Counted from the stretch's first letter, positions 11,662 through 21,965 are shown. The stretch is DNA of 35,829 nt from Actinomycetota bacterium (GCA_029977785.1 JAPOKG010000008.1:1-35829), one strand, 5' to 3'. The notes: generated by a model from the sequence alone, not told the origin. Numbers and translations: made by a program.

Positions 11662-13164
11662 CTAGTGACCCAGGTGGCCAAGTAGAAGCTCGCGCACACG
11701 CGCAGCATCTGCTTGGCCCTTTGTCTCTTTCATAACAGCGCCAATAAGCGCTCCAGCTGCAGGTAGGTGTCCCCCACGAACTTTTTCGGCTGTCTCTGCT
11801 TGTTCTGCGCAGACTTTCTCGATCGCTGCCATTAGCGCGCCATCATCGTTAACAACCTTAATTCCACGTTTTGCAACAACCTCTGATGGAGTTCCTTCTC
11901 CTGCAACCACACCTTCGACAACTTGGCGAGCAAGTTTGTCGGTTAATTCACCCTTCGCAACGAGCTCTACCAACTCGGCCACGTGAGCTGGGGTAATGGC
12001 AAGTTCTGCGATTGGAAGTTCTTTTTCGTTAGCAATTCGTGAAATCTCACCTAGCCACCAGGTGCGCGCCTTGGTTGGATCTGCGCCCATTAGAACTGTT
12101 GCTTCGACGATATCGAGAACATCAGCGTTAATCATTGCTGCCATCTCTTTATCCGGTACGTTCCACTCTTCCTTTAAGCGCTTGCGACGCAGCGATGGCC
12201 GTTCCGGCAAGCTCGCACGCAGCTCTTCTATCCATGAAGCAGCAGGGGTTACTGGAACCAAATCTGGATCTGGGAAGTAACGGTAATCCTCTGCTTGTTC
12301 CTTGGAGCGACCTGAGCGAGTAAGGCCAGTATCTTCCTGGAAGTGACGAGTCTCTTGCTTCACTTTCTTTCCATCATTGAGAAGTTCAGCATGGCGAATC
12401 ATTTCACCGCGGATTGCGCGTTCGACGGAGCGAAGTGAGTTGACATTCTTCGTCTCTGAACGAGTACCGAGCACATCAGAGCCAATCGGCTTGAGGGATA
12501 CGTTCGCATCGCAACGCAAAGAACCCTGCTCCATCTTTACATCTGAAACTTTGAGCCCGCGCAAAATATCGCGGAGTTCGGCAACGTAGGCCTTAGCAAC
12601 TTCTGGTGCGTACTTACCCGTGCCAGGCACAATCTTGGTAACTATTTCAACCAGGGGAATACCAGCACGGTTGTAATCAAGGAGCGAGTAATCAGCGCCA
12701 TGGATGCGGCCAGTTGCGCCACCCACATGAAGTGACTTACCGGTGTCTTCCTCCATATGTACGCGTTCAATCTCAATGCGGAACTGCTTAGCGCCTTCTT
12801 CGGTTTCGATTTCAACATCAACATAGCCATCAAAACAGATTGGCTCGTCATATTGAGAAATCTGGAAGTTCTTTGGCATATCTGGATAGAAGTAATTCTT
12901 ACGAGCAAAGCGGCTATACGGCGCGATCTTGCAGTTAAGGGCGAGTCCAATCAGGATGGTTGATTCGATAGCTTTCTCATTGACTACAGGAAGTGCGCCC
13001 GGAAGTGCCAAGCAGACTGGACAGGTTTGAGTATTTGGTGCAGCACCAAATTCAGTAGCGCATGAACAGAACATCTTGCTCTGTGTATTGAGTTCAACGT
13101 GAACTTCAAGACCTAAAACCGGGTCCCACTTTGCAATTACTTCTTCATAGGTTGGAAGAGCCAT
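11662..13164 (-). CDS. gatB: Asp/Glu-tRNA amidotransferase subunit B
   Basis: GatB binds misacylated Glu-tRNA(Gln) or Asp-tRNA(Asn) and phosphorylates the acid so that GatA-derived ammonia can make the amide. The 500-residue protein has the N-terminal [10 protein letters not shown] motif, the cysteines CSCATEF and [10 protein letters not shown] of the zinc site, [16 protein letters not shown] in the kinase cradle, and a C-terminal GatB/YqeY helical tail ending [12 protein letters not shown]. Its ATG overlaps the gatA stop as TAATG. Its presence means this organism likely makes Gln-tRNA, Asn-tRNA or both indirectly. Confidence 0.97.
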   Translation of the reverse strand: MALPTYEEVIAKWDPVLGLEVHVELNTQSKMFCSCATEFGAAPNTQTCPVCLALPGALPVVNEKAIESTILIGLALNCKIAPYSRFARKNYFYPDMPKNFQISQYDEPICFDGYVDVEIETEEGAKQFRIEIERVHMEEDTGKSLHVGGATGRIHGADYSLLDYNRAGIPLVEIVTKIVPGTGKYAPEVAKAYVAELRDILRGLKVSDVKMEQGSLRCDANVSLKPIGSDVLGTRSETKNVNSLRSVERAIRGEMIRHAELLNDGKKVKQETRHFQEDTGLTRSGRSKEQAEDYRYFPDPDLVPVTPAASWIEELRASLPERPSLRRKRLKEEWNVPDKEMAAMINADVLDIVEATVLMGADPTKARTWWLGEISRIANEKELPIAELAITPAHVAELVELVAKGELTDKLARQVVEGVVAGEGTPSEVVAKRGIKVVNDDGALMAAIEKVCAEQAETAEKVRGGHLPAAGALIGAVMKETKGQADAARVRELLLGHLGH

Positions 13165-14660
13165 TACTTCGCTCCCTTCAACTCTGGAGCTTTAGAAAGA
13201 ATGGGTGCGCCCCACTTGGAAAGTAGAGCTGCTTCAAGTGCTGCGCCTGCCTGGTATAAACGTTGATCCTGCATTGCGGGTGCCATGATTTGGAAGCCGA
13301 CCGGCAAGTTGTCTTCATCAGCGAGGCCTGCAGGTAGCGACATTCCACAGATGCCAGCAAGGTTTACTGGAATGGTTGCAACATCCCCTAAGTACATCGC
13401 CATCGGGTCATCAACCTTCTCGCCAATCTTGTAGGCAGTAGTTGGCGCAGTTGGTGAAACCAGCACATCTGCTTGAGCAAATGCTTTGGCATAATCTTGA
13501 ATGATCAACGTACGAATCTTCTGAGCGCTGCCGTAATAAGCATCGTAATAACCTGATGAGAGAGCGTATGTACCAAGGATGATGCGGCGCTTTACTTCGC
13601 GGCCAAAACCAGCATCACGAGTTGCGCTCATGACAGCTTCTGCTGAAGCGCCATCAACATCGCCAGTGCGCAGGCCGTATCGCATCGCATCGAAGCGAGC
13701 TAAGTTAGAGGAGCATTCAGATGGTGCAATGAGATAGTAAGCCGCAAGTGCATATTCAAAACTTGGGCAGTCAACTTCAACAATTTCGGCACCAAGGGAT
13801 GCAAGAACCTGAAGTGATTCATCAAAGCGAGTTTGCACGCCCTTTTGATATCCCTCACCTTGCAACTGCTTGATAACTCCAATCTTCATTCCCTTAACGT
13901 CACCGCTCTTGGCTGCTGCGACTACCGCAGGAACGGGCGCATTGATACTTGTTGCATCCTTAGGATCATGTCCTGCCATAACTTCATGTAACAAAGCGGT
14001 ATCCAACACTGTGCGACCAAATGGTCCAGCTTGATCCAGACTTGATGAATAAGCAATCAGACCAAAACGTGATACAGCGCCATATGTTGGTCGCACTCCG
14101 ACAATTCCGGTCAGGGCGGCCGGTTGGCGAATTGAGCCACCAGTATCTGAGCCAATTGCAAGGGGCGCTTGAAAGGATGAGACAGCTGCTGCAGATCCAC
14201 CCGATGATCCACCTGGTGTGCGAGTTAAATCCCAAGGATTAAAAGTTGGTCCGTAGCCAGAGTTTTCTGTCGATGAACCCATCGCAAATTCATCCATATT
14301 GGTCTTACCCATAATGACAACGCCAGCGCTCTTTAACTTGCTGACAACTGTTGAGTCGTAGGGCGGATGCCATCCCTGCAAAATCTTTGAGCCTGCAGTT
14401 GTTGGCACGCCCTTCTGTACAAGCACATCTTTAAGTGCAAGTGGGATACCTGCAATCGGCGATAAATTTTCGCCCTTGGCGCGACGCGCATCTACATCCT
14501 TTGCCTGCGCAAGTGCGCCTTCAGTATCAACATGCAAAAACGCTTTTACTTGGCCATCAACTGCTGCAATGCGATCAAGGTGTGCCTGCGTTAATTCAAC
14601 TGATGTTGTCTCACCTTTTGCCAGGGCTTCTGCCATTTGGGCAGCAGTCTTATTAATCAT
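13164..14660 (-). CDS. gatA: Asp/Glu-tRNA amidotransferase subunit A
   Basis: GatA is the glutaminase subunit that releases ammonia from glutamine for GatB. At 498 residues it is a complete amidase-signature protein. The catalytic triad of the family is present: K77 in ALKDVL, cis-S152 in [13 protein letters not shown] and S176 in [10 protein letters not shown]. The segment [19 protein letters not shown] is typical of GatA rather than of general amidases, and the neighbours gatC and gatB settle the assignment. The start ATG overlaps the gatC stop as ATGA, which supports coupled translation of the complex. Confidence 0.97.
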   Translation of the reverse strand: MINKTAAQMAEALAKGETTSVELTQAHLDRIAAVDGQVKAFLHVDTEGALAQAKDVDARRAKGENLSPIAGIPLALKDVLVQKGVPTTAGSKILQGWHPPYDSTVVSKLKSAGVVIMGKTNMDEFAMGSSTENSGYGPTFNPWDLTRTPGGSSGGSAAAVSSFQAPLAIGSDTGGSIRQPAALTGIVGVRPTYGAVSRFGLIAYSSSLDQAGPFGRTVLDTALLHEVMAGHDPKDATSINAPVPAVVAAAKSGDVKGMKIGVIKQLQGEGYQKGVQTRFDESLQVLASLGAEIVEVDCPSFEYALAAYYLIAPSECSSNLARFDAMRYGLRTGDVDGASAEAVMSATRDAGFGREVKRRIILGTYALSSGYYDAYYGSAQKIRTLIIQDYAKAFAQADVLVSPTAPTTAYKIGEKVDDPMAMYLGDVATIPVNLAGICGMSLPAGLADEDNLPVGFQIMAPAMQDQRLYQAGAALEAALLSKWGAPILSKAPELKGAK

Positions 14661-14956
14661 TCCGCTTCGCCTAAAATTTGTGGCACACGAAAACGTGAGT
14701 CCTCTTGAGCTGGTGCTCCCGAGAGCGCATCCTCAGGAGAGAGGCTTGGGTGAACTACATCGGGGCGCGCAACATTTTCTAGCGGCTGTGGATGCGACGT
14801 TGCCTTAACGCCTGATAGATCCATCTCTTGGACGCGTGCTACAGCATCGAGAATTAATCCAAATTGTGAAGAGAGTTCGACGAGTTCAGCTTCAGTCATT
14901 TCAATGCGGGCTAGGCCTGCAAGCTTTGCGACATCATCGCGGGAGAGGCTGCTCAT
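14657..14956 (-). CDS. gatC: Asp/Glu-tRNA amidotransferase subunit C
   Basis: GatC is the small belt subunit that holds GatA and GatB together. The 99 residues have the family's N-terminal [18 protein letters not shown] helix, then [17 protein letters not shown], and a proline-rich C-terminal tail that ends [11 protein letters not shown]. It is the first gene of gatCAB. There is no Shine-Dalgarno sequence before the ATG; TAGACT six bases upstream indicates a leaderless transcript. proA ends only 36 bases upstream, so the gat promoter lies in that short gap. Confidence 0.95.
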   Translation of the reverse strand: MSSLSRDDVAKLAGLARIEMTEAELVELSSQFGLILDAVARVQEMDLSGVKATSHPQPLENVARPDVVHPSLSPEDALSGAPAQEDSRFRVPQILGEAE

Positions 14957-14968
14957 TGTCGCAGTCTA
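14957..14968 (-). promoter_or_regulatory. Leaderless-type -10 box of gatCAB
   Basis: TAGACT (14968-14963) is followed by six bases and the gatC ATG. The same hexamer with a similar spacer stands before ndk (28201-28196). Only a poor TTCGGA is seen 18 bases upstream as -35. Confidence 0.55.
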
Positions 14969-14992
14969 TAAACTTTAGGTGAAAAATCCGAA

Positions 14993-16261
14993 TTAGATGC
15001 GAATCTGCCCAGTACCCGTAACAATCCAGGTTGTTGTAGTCATCGCTTCAAGGCCCATAGGTCCACGCGCATGTAACTTCTGATTAGAGATACCGATCTC
15101 TGCGCCGAAGCCCATCTGCTCGCCATCGGTAAATCGTGTCGATGTATTGACCATCACAGCTGCGCAATCAGAGAGCGCAATAAAGCGAGCAGCATTGGCT
15201 TTATCTTCCGTCACTATCGCTTCGGTGTGATTGGTGCCGTATCGAGCAATGTGATCGGCTGCAGCATCTACTGAATCTACAACTGCCACGTTCATCTCAA
15301 GGACGCCGTATTCGGTAGACCAGTTGGCATCTGTTGCGATAGTCGATGCAATCTTGAAGGTATCTGCCACTTTCTGAGCAGTTGCATCAGAGTGCAAGAT
15401 AACGCCAGCATCGCTGAGCGCTTTCAGAGCCATCGGTAAGAAGGTAGGTGCAATCGCCTTATGCACCAGCAAAGTTTCAGCAGCGTTACAGACGCTTGGT
15501 CGATGGGTCTTTGAATTAATGAGAATCGGTAGCGCCTTTTCGATATCAGCAAACTCATCAACATAAACGTGGCAGACGCCAGCGCCGGTTTCGATTGTTG
15601 GCACAGTCGCTTCATCAACGACCATGCGAATCAGCGAGGCAGAACCGCGTGGAATAACCAGATCAACTTTGCCACGTGCAGTCAGAAGAGCCTTCACGGT
15701 GTCACGATCCTCAGATGGGATCAACTGCAGAACCTCAGGTGAAATCTTCGTTGTCGCAAGAGCGTCCTTCATGACGTTTACCAAAATCTCATTGCTATTG
15801 CGCGCAGTGGATGAGCCGCGCAAGAGCGCTGCATTTCCTGACATCAACAAAATCACTGCGGCATCGACTGTGACATTAGGGCGGGCCTCATAGACCATTC
15901 CAATAACTCCAAATGGAACAGAGATCTGCTCAAGTTCGAGACCATTAGGAAGAGTGGATTTACGGAGTATCTGACCGAGTGGATCCGGTAGCGCTGCTAC
16001 TTGGCGTGCACCTGCTGCGATTGCTTTGATGCGTTCGGCAGTCAGGAGTAAACGATCTTGCATCTGTGGATGCATATTCTCTGCCCGAGCGTTGACCATG
16101 TCAGCTTCGTTTGCTGCCAGAATTTCAGCGCTGCGAGATTCAAGAGCCTGTGCAATTGCTGCAAGAGCAGCTTTACGTTCTGCGCCTGTCGCAGTCGAAA
16201 GTGTGCGAGCTGCCGTACGTGCTCTTGTTGCTAGATCTGCAACGAGTTCAGTGGCGCTCAT
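14993..16261 (-). CDS. proA: Glutamate-5-semialdehyde dehydrogenase (gamma-glutamyl phosphate reductase)
   Basis: ProA reduces gamma-glutamyl phosphate with NADPH to glutamate semialdehyde, the second step of proline synthesis. The 422-residue protein is full length for the family. It has VPFGVIGMVYEARPNVTVDA, the substrate/cofactor segment RGSSTARNSN, and the catalytic cysteine C258 in KTHRPSVCNAAETLLVH. The ATG overlaps the proB stop as ATGA, so the two enzymes, which share an unstable intermediate, are probably made together. No proC is present in the window. Confidence 0.97.
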   Translation of the reverse strand: MSATELVADLATRARTAARTLSTATGAERKAALAAIAQALESRSAEILAANEADMVNARAENMHPQMQDRLLLTAERIKAIAAGARQVAALPDPLGQILRKSTLPNGLELEQISVPFGVIGMVYEARPNVTVDAAVILLMSGNAALLRGSSTARNSNEILVNVMKDALATTKISPEVLQLIPSEDRDTVKALLTARGKVDLVIPRGSASLIRMVVDEATVPTIETGAGVCHVYVDEFADIEKALPILINSKTHRPSVCNAAETLLVHKAIAPTFLPMALKALSDAGVILHSDATAQKVADTFKIASTIATDANWSTEYGVLEMNVAVVDSVDAAADHIARYGTNHTEAIVTEDKANAARFIALSDCAAVMVNTSTRFTDGEQMGFGAEIGISNQKLHARGPMGLEAMTTTTWIVTGTGQIRI

Positions 16262-17373
16262 AGGAGTACTAAATCATCTCTATGTACTAGTTCACGTTCA
16301 TACTCTGGACCAAGTGCAGCCGCTAGCTCCTTGGTGGATCGACCCAGCATCTGAGGAATCTCTTCTGAATCAAAAGCGACGAGGCCTCGTGCAATAACTT
16401 TGCCTGATTGGGATACGAGTTCAACGGTATCTCCTGAGATGAATTCACCTGCAACAGCTGTAACCCCTGCCGGCAATAGCGAAACGCCTCTTTCCAAGAT
16501 CGCCTTGACTGCGCCATCATCGAGAATCAACTTGCCGCGAGGCGTTGAAGCATGTGCCAACCAGAGAAGTCGTGAATTTGTCTTTGATGAGTGCGCTTCG
16601 AAGAAAGTTCCCAGCTCTTCGCCGGCAATGACGCGATCTGATTGGGCAAGTGAGGTTAGGAGCATCGGAATTCCTGCGCTGGTTGCAATGCGCGCTGCTT
16701 CGACTTTGGTAACCATTCCCCCGCTGCCAACGCCTGCAGAGCCTGCGCCGCCGAGCGCAATACCTTCGATATCTGCCATCTGCGCAACGTTACGAATTAC
16801 TTGTGCACCGCTTTGAGATGGTGGCGCATCATAAAGAGCGTCGATATCTGAGACGAGAATAAGTAGGTCTGCTTGAATCAAGAGAGCAACGAGAGCTGCC
16901 AAGCGATCGTTATCGCCAAAGCGGATTTCTTGGGTACCGACTGTGTCATTTTCGTTAATGACTGGAACAACGCCCAGTGAGAGCAACTTGGTTAGCGTTT
17001 GCTGCGCATTGGCATAGTGAGAACGTCTGACGACATCTTCAGTTGTAAGCAGTACCTGTGAAGAGATAACGCCATGGGCCTTGAACTTCTCGCTGTACTG
17101 AGCGATCAATAAACCTTGTCCTACAGATGCAGCCGCTTGTTGTGTTGCTAAATCTTTAGGACGAACCTTTAGACCCAGTGGTGAAAGACCTGCAGCGATG
17201 GCGCCGGATGAGACAACAACGACCTCGGCACCTCGTTGCTTAAACGAATAAGCCAGATCAACGATTTTTTGAACTGCGGCTGGATCAAGTTCTGCGCCAG
17301 CAGAACCAGTTAAAGATGATGAGCCAACCTTGATGACAACGCGCTTAGCGCTAGCAATAGCTGCGCGGCTCAC
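16258..17373 (-). CDS. proB: Glutamate 5-kinase
   Basis: ProB phosphorylates glutamate with ATP in the first and usually feedback-controlled step of proline synthesis. The 371 residues comprise an amino-acid-kinase domain ([12 protein letters not shown] near the start, then [18 protein letters not shown] and the [12 protein letters not shown] loop) and a C-terminal PUA domain from about residue 280. The start is GTG 17373, overlapping the obgE stop as GTGA with GAGGGAG seven bases upstream. It follows obgE as in many actinobacteria, which suggests a shared obgE-proB-proA transcript. Confidence 0.96.
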   Translation of the reverse strand: MSRAAIASAKRVVIKVGSSSLTGSAGAELDPAAVQKIVDLAYSFKQRGAEVVVVSSGAIAAGLSPLGLKVRPKDLATQQAAASVGQGLLIAQYSEKFKAHGVISSQVLLTTEDVVRRSHYANAQQTLTKLLSLGVVPVINENDTVGTQEIRFGDNDRLAALVALLIQADLLILVSDIDALYDAPPSQSGAQVIRNVAQMADIEGIALGGAGSAGVGSGGMVTKVEAARIATSAGIPMLLTSLAQSDRVIAGEELGTFFEAHSSKTNSRLLWLAHASTPRGKLILDDGAVKAILERGVSLLPAGVTAVAGEFISGDTVELVSQSGKVIARGLVAFDSEEIPQMLGRSTKELAAALGPEYERELVHRDDLVLL

Positions 17374-18851
17374 TTGTCATCTCCCTCGATTAATTCGGGA
17401 GTATGGGGATTAGCCACGTTGTACTCCCATTGGCGGGCAATCTCTTCATCGGTAAGAACGTCTTCTTCACGTTCTACTGCCTGCCATGCGCCTTCAAGGC
17501 GTGAATCTTCTCCACGGCGATGTAAGAATCCAGCGAGCTGTTCGGCGCCTGCTTCAATGGTTGGTTCCCATTCAAAGACAACTTCATTATCGCCAGAGCC
17601 GATACGAACTTCAGAGCCAGCAACTGCGCCCTTCTTAAAGAGTTCTTTCTCAACGCCGAGTTGAGCCAAACGATCGGCCAGATAACCAATTGCTTCAGCA
17701 TTCTTAAAGTTTGTCTGACGCACCCAGCGCACGACTTTCTGTCCGCGTACGCTAAATGACCCGTCGCCATTTTTTTGTACAGTAAATCCTGAGTCATCAA
17801 CTGCTGTTGGGCGAAGGATGATGCGAGTACGTTCATCCTTTGCTGCTTCTGCACGTTCGCGTTGTACAAGACGAGCCATGGCATAGAGAAGTTCTTGCAA
17901 GCCTTCACGGCTTGCAGCCGATACCTTGTAAACCTCGTAACCTTTTTCGCGAAGCTGTTCTTCGACCATATCTGCCATAGCCTTACCATCAGGTAAGTCA
18001 ATTTTATTGAGAGCAACAATTCTTACTCGATCTTCGAGTCCACCATAGATTGCAAGCTCATCTTCAATCGCCTGTAGATCATCAACTGGATTGCGGTCTG
18101 TTTCTAGAGTTCCACAATCAAGAACATGAACGAGTGCAACGCAGCGTTCTACGTGGCGTAAAAATTGCAGTCCAAGACCTTTGCCTTGTGAGGCCCCTGG
18201 AATAAGCCCTGGAACATCAGCTACCGTGAAACGAGTATCTCCAGCCTGTACAACACCTAAGTTTGGAACGAGCGTTGTAAATGGGTAGTCAGCAATCTTT
18301 GGGCGAGCAGCTGAAATCGCGGCAATTAATGAAGATTTGCCTGCACTTGGAAATCCAACGAGTGCAATATCTGCAACTGATTTTAATTCAAGAATGAGTT
18401 TACGTTCTTCGCCAGGTTCTCCGAGGAGCGCAAAGCCCGGTGCGCGTCGCTTAGAAGATGAAAGCGCTAAGTTGCCGAGGCCACCGTGTCCTCCACGGGC
18501 TGCAAGGAAAGTTGTGCCGATTCCAACTAGGTCTGCTAACTGTGTTCCATCTTCATCGTAGATAACTGTGCCATTTGGAACAGCCAAGATGAGATCTTCG
18601 CCAGACACTCCATCTTTGCGATCACCGTAACCCTGATGGCCAGAGGTCGCCTTGCGATGTGGTGAGTGGTGGAAATCAAGAAGAGTTGTGACCGATGAAT
18701 CGACGACGAGAATGATGTCTCCGCCGCGACCACCGTTGCCACCATCTGGTCCACCGAGTGGCTTAAATTTTTCACGCTTTACAGAGACGCAGCCGTCGCC
18801 ACCTTTTCCGGCAGAAGCAAAGAGAGTGACGCGATCAACGAATGTTGTCAT
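17370..18851 (-). CDS. obgE: Obg family GTPase
   Basis: ObgE/CgtA is an essential GTPase acting in 50S ribosome assembly and stress responses. The 493 residues show all three parts: a glycine-rich Obg fold (residues 1-160, with KGGDGCVS and GGRGGDI), a G domain (G1 GFPSAGKSS at 166-174, then DVPGLI, NKID and SAAS), and the C-terminal OCT domain (from [10 protein letters not shown]), as expected in actinobacteria. A further acidic tail of about 70 residues follows. The ATG has AAAGGGGAG about nine bases upstream. A strong terminator lies between it and rpmA, so it depends on read-through or on a promoter I could not identify in 18852-18893. Confidence 0.96.
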   Translation of the reverse strand: MTTFVDRVTLFASAGKGGDGCVSVKREKFKPLGGPDGGNGGRGGDIILVVDSSVTTLLDFHHSPHRKATSGHQGYGDRKDGVSGEDLILAVPNGTVIYDEDGTQLADLVGIGTTFLAARGGHGGLGNLALSSSKRRAPGFALLGEPGEERKLILELKSVADIALVGFPSAGKSSLIAAISAARPKIADYPFTTLVPNLGVVQAGDTRFTVADVPGLIPGASQGKGLGLQFLRHVERCVALVHVLDCGTLETDRNPVDDLQAIEDELAIYGGLEDRVRIVALNKIDLPDGKAMADMVEEQLREKGYEVYKVSAASREGLQELLYAMARLVQRERAEAAKDERTRIILRPTAVDDSGFTVQKNGDGSFSVRGQKVVRWVRQTNFKNAEAIGYLADRLAQLGVEKELFKKGAVAGSEVRIGSGDNEVVFEWEPTIEAGAEQLAGFLHRRGEDSRLEGAWQAVEREEDVLTDEEIARQWEYNVANPHTPELIEGDDK

Positions 18852-18893
18852 CTTCCTTCACTCCCCTTTCTTGGCTACAAGCATGTGTGCAAT

Positions 18894-18924
18894 AAAAAAG
18901 CGGACCGCGATAAATGCGGCCCGC
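18894..18924 (-). terminator. Rho-independent terminator after rplU-rpmA
   Basis: On the minus strand, GCGGGCCGC and GCGGTCCGC form a 9-bp stem (one G-U pair) with loop ATTTATC, followed by TTTTTTATT. It lies 20 bases after the rpmA stop and 42 bases before obgE. Confidence 0.9.
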
Positions 18925-18944
18925 TCCTTTAAGAGAAACCTAAA

Positions 18945-19199
18945 TTAAACTGCAGGGACTACATTCACTACGCGACGACCGCGAGCGCGACCGAATTCAA
19001 CTGCTCCTGCTGCAAGAGCGAAGAGAGTGTCATCCTTACCGCGTCCTACGTTCTTGCCTGGGTGGAAGTGTGTTCCACGCTGGCGAACGAGAATTTCTCC
19101 TGCATTAACTTCTTGACCGCCAAAGCGCTTAATACCGAGGTACTGTGGATTGGAATCGCGACCGTTACGTGTTGAGGAAACACCCTTCTTACTTGCCAT
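18945..19199 (-). CDS. rpmA: 50S ribosomal protein L27
   Basis: L27 lies near the peptidyl transferase centre. The 84-residue protein starts [17 protein letters not shown] and has the family signature [16 protein letters not shown] followed by [17 protein letters not shown]. There is no N-terminal extension to be cleaved, unlike in Firmicutes. The ATG has AAGGGAG eight bases upstream. It follows rplU by 20 bases, and a strong terminator follows. Confidence 0.98.
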   Translation of the reverse strand: MASKKGVSSTRNGRDSNPQYLGIKRFGGQEVNAGEILVRQRGTHFHPGKNVGRGKDDTLFALAAGAVEFGRARGRRVVNVVPAV

Positions 19200-19219
19200 T
19201 TACTTTGCTCCCTTAACCC

Positions 19220-19534
19220 TTACTTAGCACCGCTGATTGCGGTGATCTTTACTCGTGTGTGCTGCGCACGGAAACCTTGACGACGGCGATGACCTGTCTT
19301 GTTCTTGTAACGAAGGATGTCGATCTTTGGACCCTTAACTTCGTCGATAACTTCGCCAGTTACCTTGATGCTTGAGAGAACCTTTGGGTCAGTTGTGACA
19401 TTTGCGCCATCGACAACGAGGAGCGCTGGGAATGAAACTGATGCGCCAGCAGCAGCGTCGATGCGATCGACGGTGATGGTCTCGCCAACAGTTACCTTCT
19501 CCTGGCGACCGCCAGCTTTAACGATTGCGTACAT
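19220..19534 (-). CDS. rplU: 50S ribosomal protein L21
   Basis: L21 binds 23S rRNA in the large subunit. The protein begins [18 protein letters not shown] and ends with the conserved basic stretch [22 protein letters not shown] place the start at the second ATG (19534), which gives 104 residues, because GAGG lies eight bases upstream and the N-terminus matches the family; the ATG at 19540 would add only Met-Ser and has the same GAGG just two bases away. It is the first gene of rplU-rpmA. Confidence 0.96.
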   Translation of the reverse strand: MYAIVKAGGRQEKVTVGETITVDRIDAAAGASVSFPALLVVDGANVTTDPKVLSSIKVTGEVIDEVKGPKIDILRYKNKTGHRRRQGFRAQHTRVKITAISGAK

Positions 19535-19606
19535 GCTCATTGCCTCAGTTCTTCTTATTAGTTATCAAGCCCGATTCACGCGTGAGGCGCGTTCAGGCAG
19601 ACGCTA

Positions 19607-19636
19607 AGGGTACGGATTTCGTACCCCATGGGTCAA
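19607..19636 (-). promoter_or_regulatory. Probable rplU promoter with hairpin over the -10 box
   Basis: TTGACC (19636-19631) and TACCCT (19612-19607) are 18 bases apart on the minus strand, giving a leader of about 60 bases before rplU. A perfect GGGTAC/GTACCC inverted repeat with a seven-base loop (19608-19626) overlaps the -10 box. It also follows the rng stop by about 22 bases, so it may instead be the rng 3' hairpin; there is no T-run. Confidence 0.45.
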
Positions 19637-19648
19637 ATCAGCTCATTG

Positions 19649-21766
19649 CTATGCGGTGATAACCCCTGAACTAGCCGCCCTGCGACGGCGCTTGCCCTTT
19701 GGGGTTGTGACCGCTTCAGAGTCAGTTGGAGTCTCGTCGGCTGGCTCTTCTTCAATATCTGGATGGTGCTCGCTCTGCGCATTTACTTGAGGCATTGGAG
19801 CCTTCATCTTTACTGGATCCATATGAATATGAATTCCGCGACCATTACATGAATCACATGTAGTGGAGAAGGCTTCGATGAGCCCTTGTCCAACGCGCTT
19901 ACGAGTCATTTGCACAAGACCGAGCGATGTTACTTCGGCAACTTGATGCTTAGTGCGATCACGGCCCAGACATTCAACTAAGCGACGCAGAACTGCATCA
20001 CGATTAGATTCCAAAACCATATCGATAAAGTCGATAACAACGATTCCACCTAAGTCGCGAAGGCGTAACTGACGGGCAATTTCTTCTGCAGCCTCCAAAT
20101 TGTTCTTGGTGACAGTCTCTTCAAGGTTTCCGCCCTTACCAATGAACTTTCCAGTGTTCACGTCGATAACAACCATCGCTTCGGTGCGATCAATAACAAG
20201 GGAGCCACCTGACGGTAAATACACCTTGCGATCAAATGCCTTTGCGAGCTGTTCTTCAACGCGGTAATCAGCAAAGAGATCCCCAGTGCCGGCATACTTT
20301 TCAATCTTCGGCATTAACTCAGGTGCGATAGAGCCAAGATAAGAAGTGATCTCATCCCATGCTTCATTTCCTTGAATGATGAGCTTGCGGAAATCTTCAT
20401 TGAAGATATCGCGGATAACTCGGACAGCAAGATCTGGCTCTGAGAGTAGAAGCGCTGGTGCGTGGAAATTAGGGTTAACCGACTTCTGATAAATATCTTC
20501 CCATTGCGCCTTCAGGCGTTCGACATCTGCAGTCAACTCAACTTCCGAAACACCCTCTGCAGCAGTACGAACAATGACGCCCGCTTCTTCAGGAATAAGA
20601 GTCTTCAGAATCGCCTTAAGTCTTGTGCGCTCTGATTCAGGAAGACGCTTTGAAATACCACTCATTCCTCCACCAGGAACAAAGACAACATAGCGACCAG
20701 GAAGTGAAATCTGACTTGTCAGACGCGCACCTTTTTGACCAATTGGATCTTTAGTTACCTGCACCAAAACTGGTTGCCCCGTCTTGAGAACCATTTCAAT
20801 TTTTCGAGGTTCAGATTCAGAGATACCTGCTGCATCCCAATTTACTTCACCTGCATAGAGAACAGCGTTACGCCCCTTACCAATATCAACGAAGGCAGCT
20901 TCCATAGATGGAAGAACGTTCTGAACACGACCAAGATAAACGTTGCCAACGTAAGAAACGTTGGCATTTCGGTTGACGTAGTGCTCAACCATCACATTAT
21001 CTTCAATGACAGCAATCTGAATTCTGTCTCCAATTTGGCGAACAACCATCTCGCGATCAACGTTTTCACGGCGGGCTAGGAATTCTCCATCAGTGATAAT
21101 TGTTCCGCGTCGGCGGTATGGCTCACGGTATTCGCGTGAGTCGCTGCGACCACGATCGCGATCGCGGCGATTACGTGTTCCGCGCTCTGTACGTTCGCGC
21201 ACAGGGCGGTCTGATTTTTCACGCACTTCACGGACTTTGACAACTGTAACTACGCCATCTTCATCGATGACCTCACCCGGTGTAACGCCATCTCCGCTTG
21301 CACGGCGGCGGCGACGGCGGCGGTGAGTTGCACCTTCTGAACCTTCTTCTGATGCACCCTCTGGCGACTCATCGCTTTCTTGTGAACCTTCATTGGTAGT
21401 GAGTTCATCACCTTGTGGCTTACGGCGACCGCGTCCACCACGACGTCGGCGGCGATTTCGACCACCGCGTGAATCTGATTCTTCACTCTCGTCACTCGTT
21501 ACATCTTCAGCGACAGCAGTCTTTTCTGCATCAGCTTTCTTAGCGCTTGATTTACGAGCACGCGGAGGCGCAACAACTTCTGCTGCTTGGAAGATTGGAA
21601 CTGGGATTGCAGCGGTCTTCTTTGCGCCCGCTTTAGTAGCGCGTGTAGGCGCTTCATCGATAACCGTTACTTCTGAGGATGCCTCAGAGGTCGATTCTTC
21701 AACTTTAGACTTACCTTTTGATTTCTTAACCGCGCGCTTACGCGGTGATTTTGGCTCAATAGCCAT
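19649..21766 (-). CDS. rng: Ribonuclease E/G
   Basis: This endoribonuclease cuts AU-rich single-stranded RNA in rRNA maturation and mRNA decay. The 705 residues have an actinobacterial layout: a long low-complexity N-terminal part (1-230) rich in Lys, Arg, Glu and Ser with runs such as NRRRRRGGRGRR, an S1 RNA-binding domain (from about 250, with DIGKGRNAVLYAGEVN), the catalytic DNase I-like domain with the metal aspartates in VVIDVNTGKFIGKGG and VVIDFIDM, and the zinc-link cysteines CDSC near residue 638 that join dimers. The C-terminal scaffold of E. coli RNase E is absent. The ATG has AAAGGA nine bases upstream. Some annotations would name it rne; the core is shared by both. Confidence 0.93.
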   Translation of the reverse strand: MAIEPKSPRKRAVKKSKGKSKVEESTSEASSEVTVIDEAPTRATKAGAKKTAAIPVPIFQAAEVVAPPRARKSSAKKADAEKTAVAEDVTSDESEESDSRGGRNRRRRRGGRGRRKPQGDELTTNEGSQESDESPEGASEEGSEGATHRRRRRRRASGDGVTPGEVIDEDGVVTVVKVREVREKSDRPVRERTERGTRNRRDRDRGRSDSREYREPYRRRGTIITDGEFLARRENVDREMVVRQIGDRIQIAVIEDNVMVEHYVNRNANVSYVGNVYLGRVQNVLPSMEAAFVDIGKGRNAVLYAGEVNWDAAGISESEPRKIEMVLKTGQPVLVQVTKDPIGQKGARLTSQISLPGRYVVFVPGGGMSGISKRLPESERTRLKAILKTLIPEEAGVIVRTAAEGVSEVELTADVERLKAQWEDIYQKSVNPNFHAPALLLSEPDLAVRVIRDIFNEDFRKLIIQGNEAWDEITSYLGSIAPELMPKIEKYAGTGDLFADYRVEEQLAKAFDRKVYLPSGGSLVIDRTEAMVVIDVNTGKFIGKGGNLEETVTKNNLEAAEEIARQLRLRDLGGIVVIDFIDMVLESNRDAVLRRLVECLGRDRTKHQVAEVTSLGLVQMTRKRVGQGLIEAFSTTCDSCNGRGIHIHMDPVKMKAPMPQVNAQSEHHPDIEEEPADETPTDSEAVTTPKGKRRRRAASSGVITA

Positions 21767-21784
21767 GGCACCAAATCCTTTAGC

Positions 21785-21806
21785 GCATTTCTCTTATGAG
21801 AAATGC
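21785..21806 (-). promoter_or_regulatory. Perfect hairpin just before the rng ribosome site
   Basis: GCATTTCTC, loop ATAA and GAGAAATGC form a 9-bp uninterrupted stem in the rng leader. It ends three bases before the AAAGGA ribosome site and 18 bases before the ATG. No T-run follows, so it is not a terminator. An additional GAGAA arm four bases upstream could compete for the same TTCTC strand. RNase E genes of enterobacteria are autoregulated through 5' leader hairpins; a similar role here is inferred. Confidence 0.55.
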
Positions 21807-21965
21807 ATTCTCGTGGCCCGCTGCGAACTTTCCATACTGGAACTTTCCTGACGAGCAAATCTTTTTGTGTAGTCCGCCGCAGGCGCGATAAGGATCGCTG
21901 GCCGCGCTGAACTGTTGGGCTAAGTATGGCAGATAGCGGAGCTGAAGTCCTATTTTGAGCGTAAT

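Noticed and set aside
21791-21805. A tiny ATG-to-stop frame (MHFS) inside the rng leader hairpin.
   Set aside because: Four codons with no ribosome site; most likely chance within the hairpin arm.
21825-21848. Two copies of GGAAAGTTC (minus strand) 15 bases apart in the rng leader.
   Set aside because: Only nine bases each and no palindrome; could be a binding site but is close to chance expectation.
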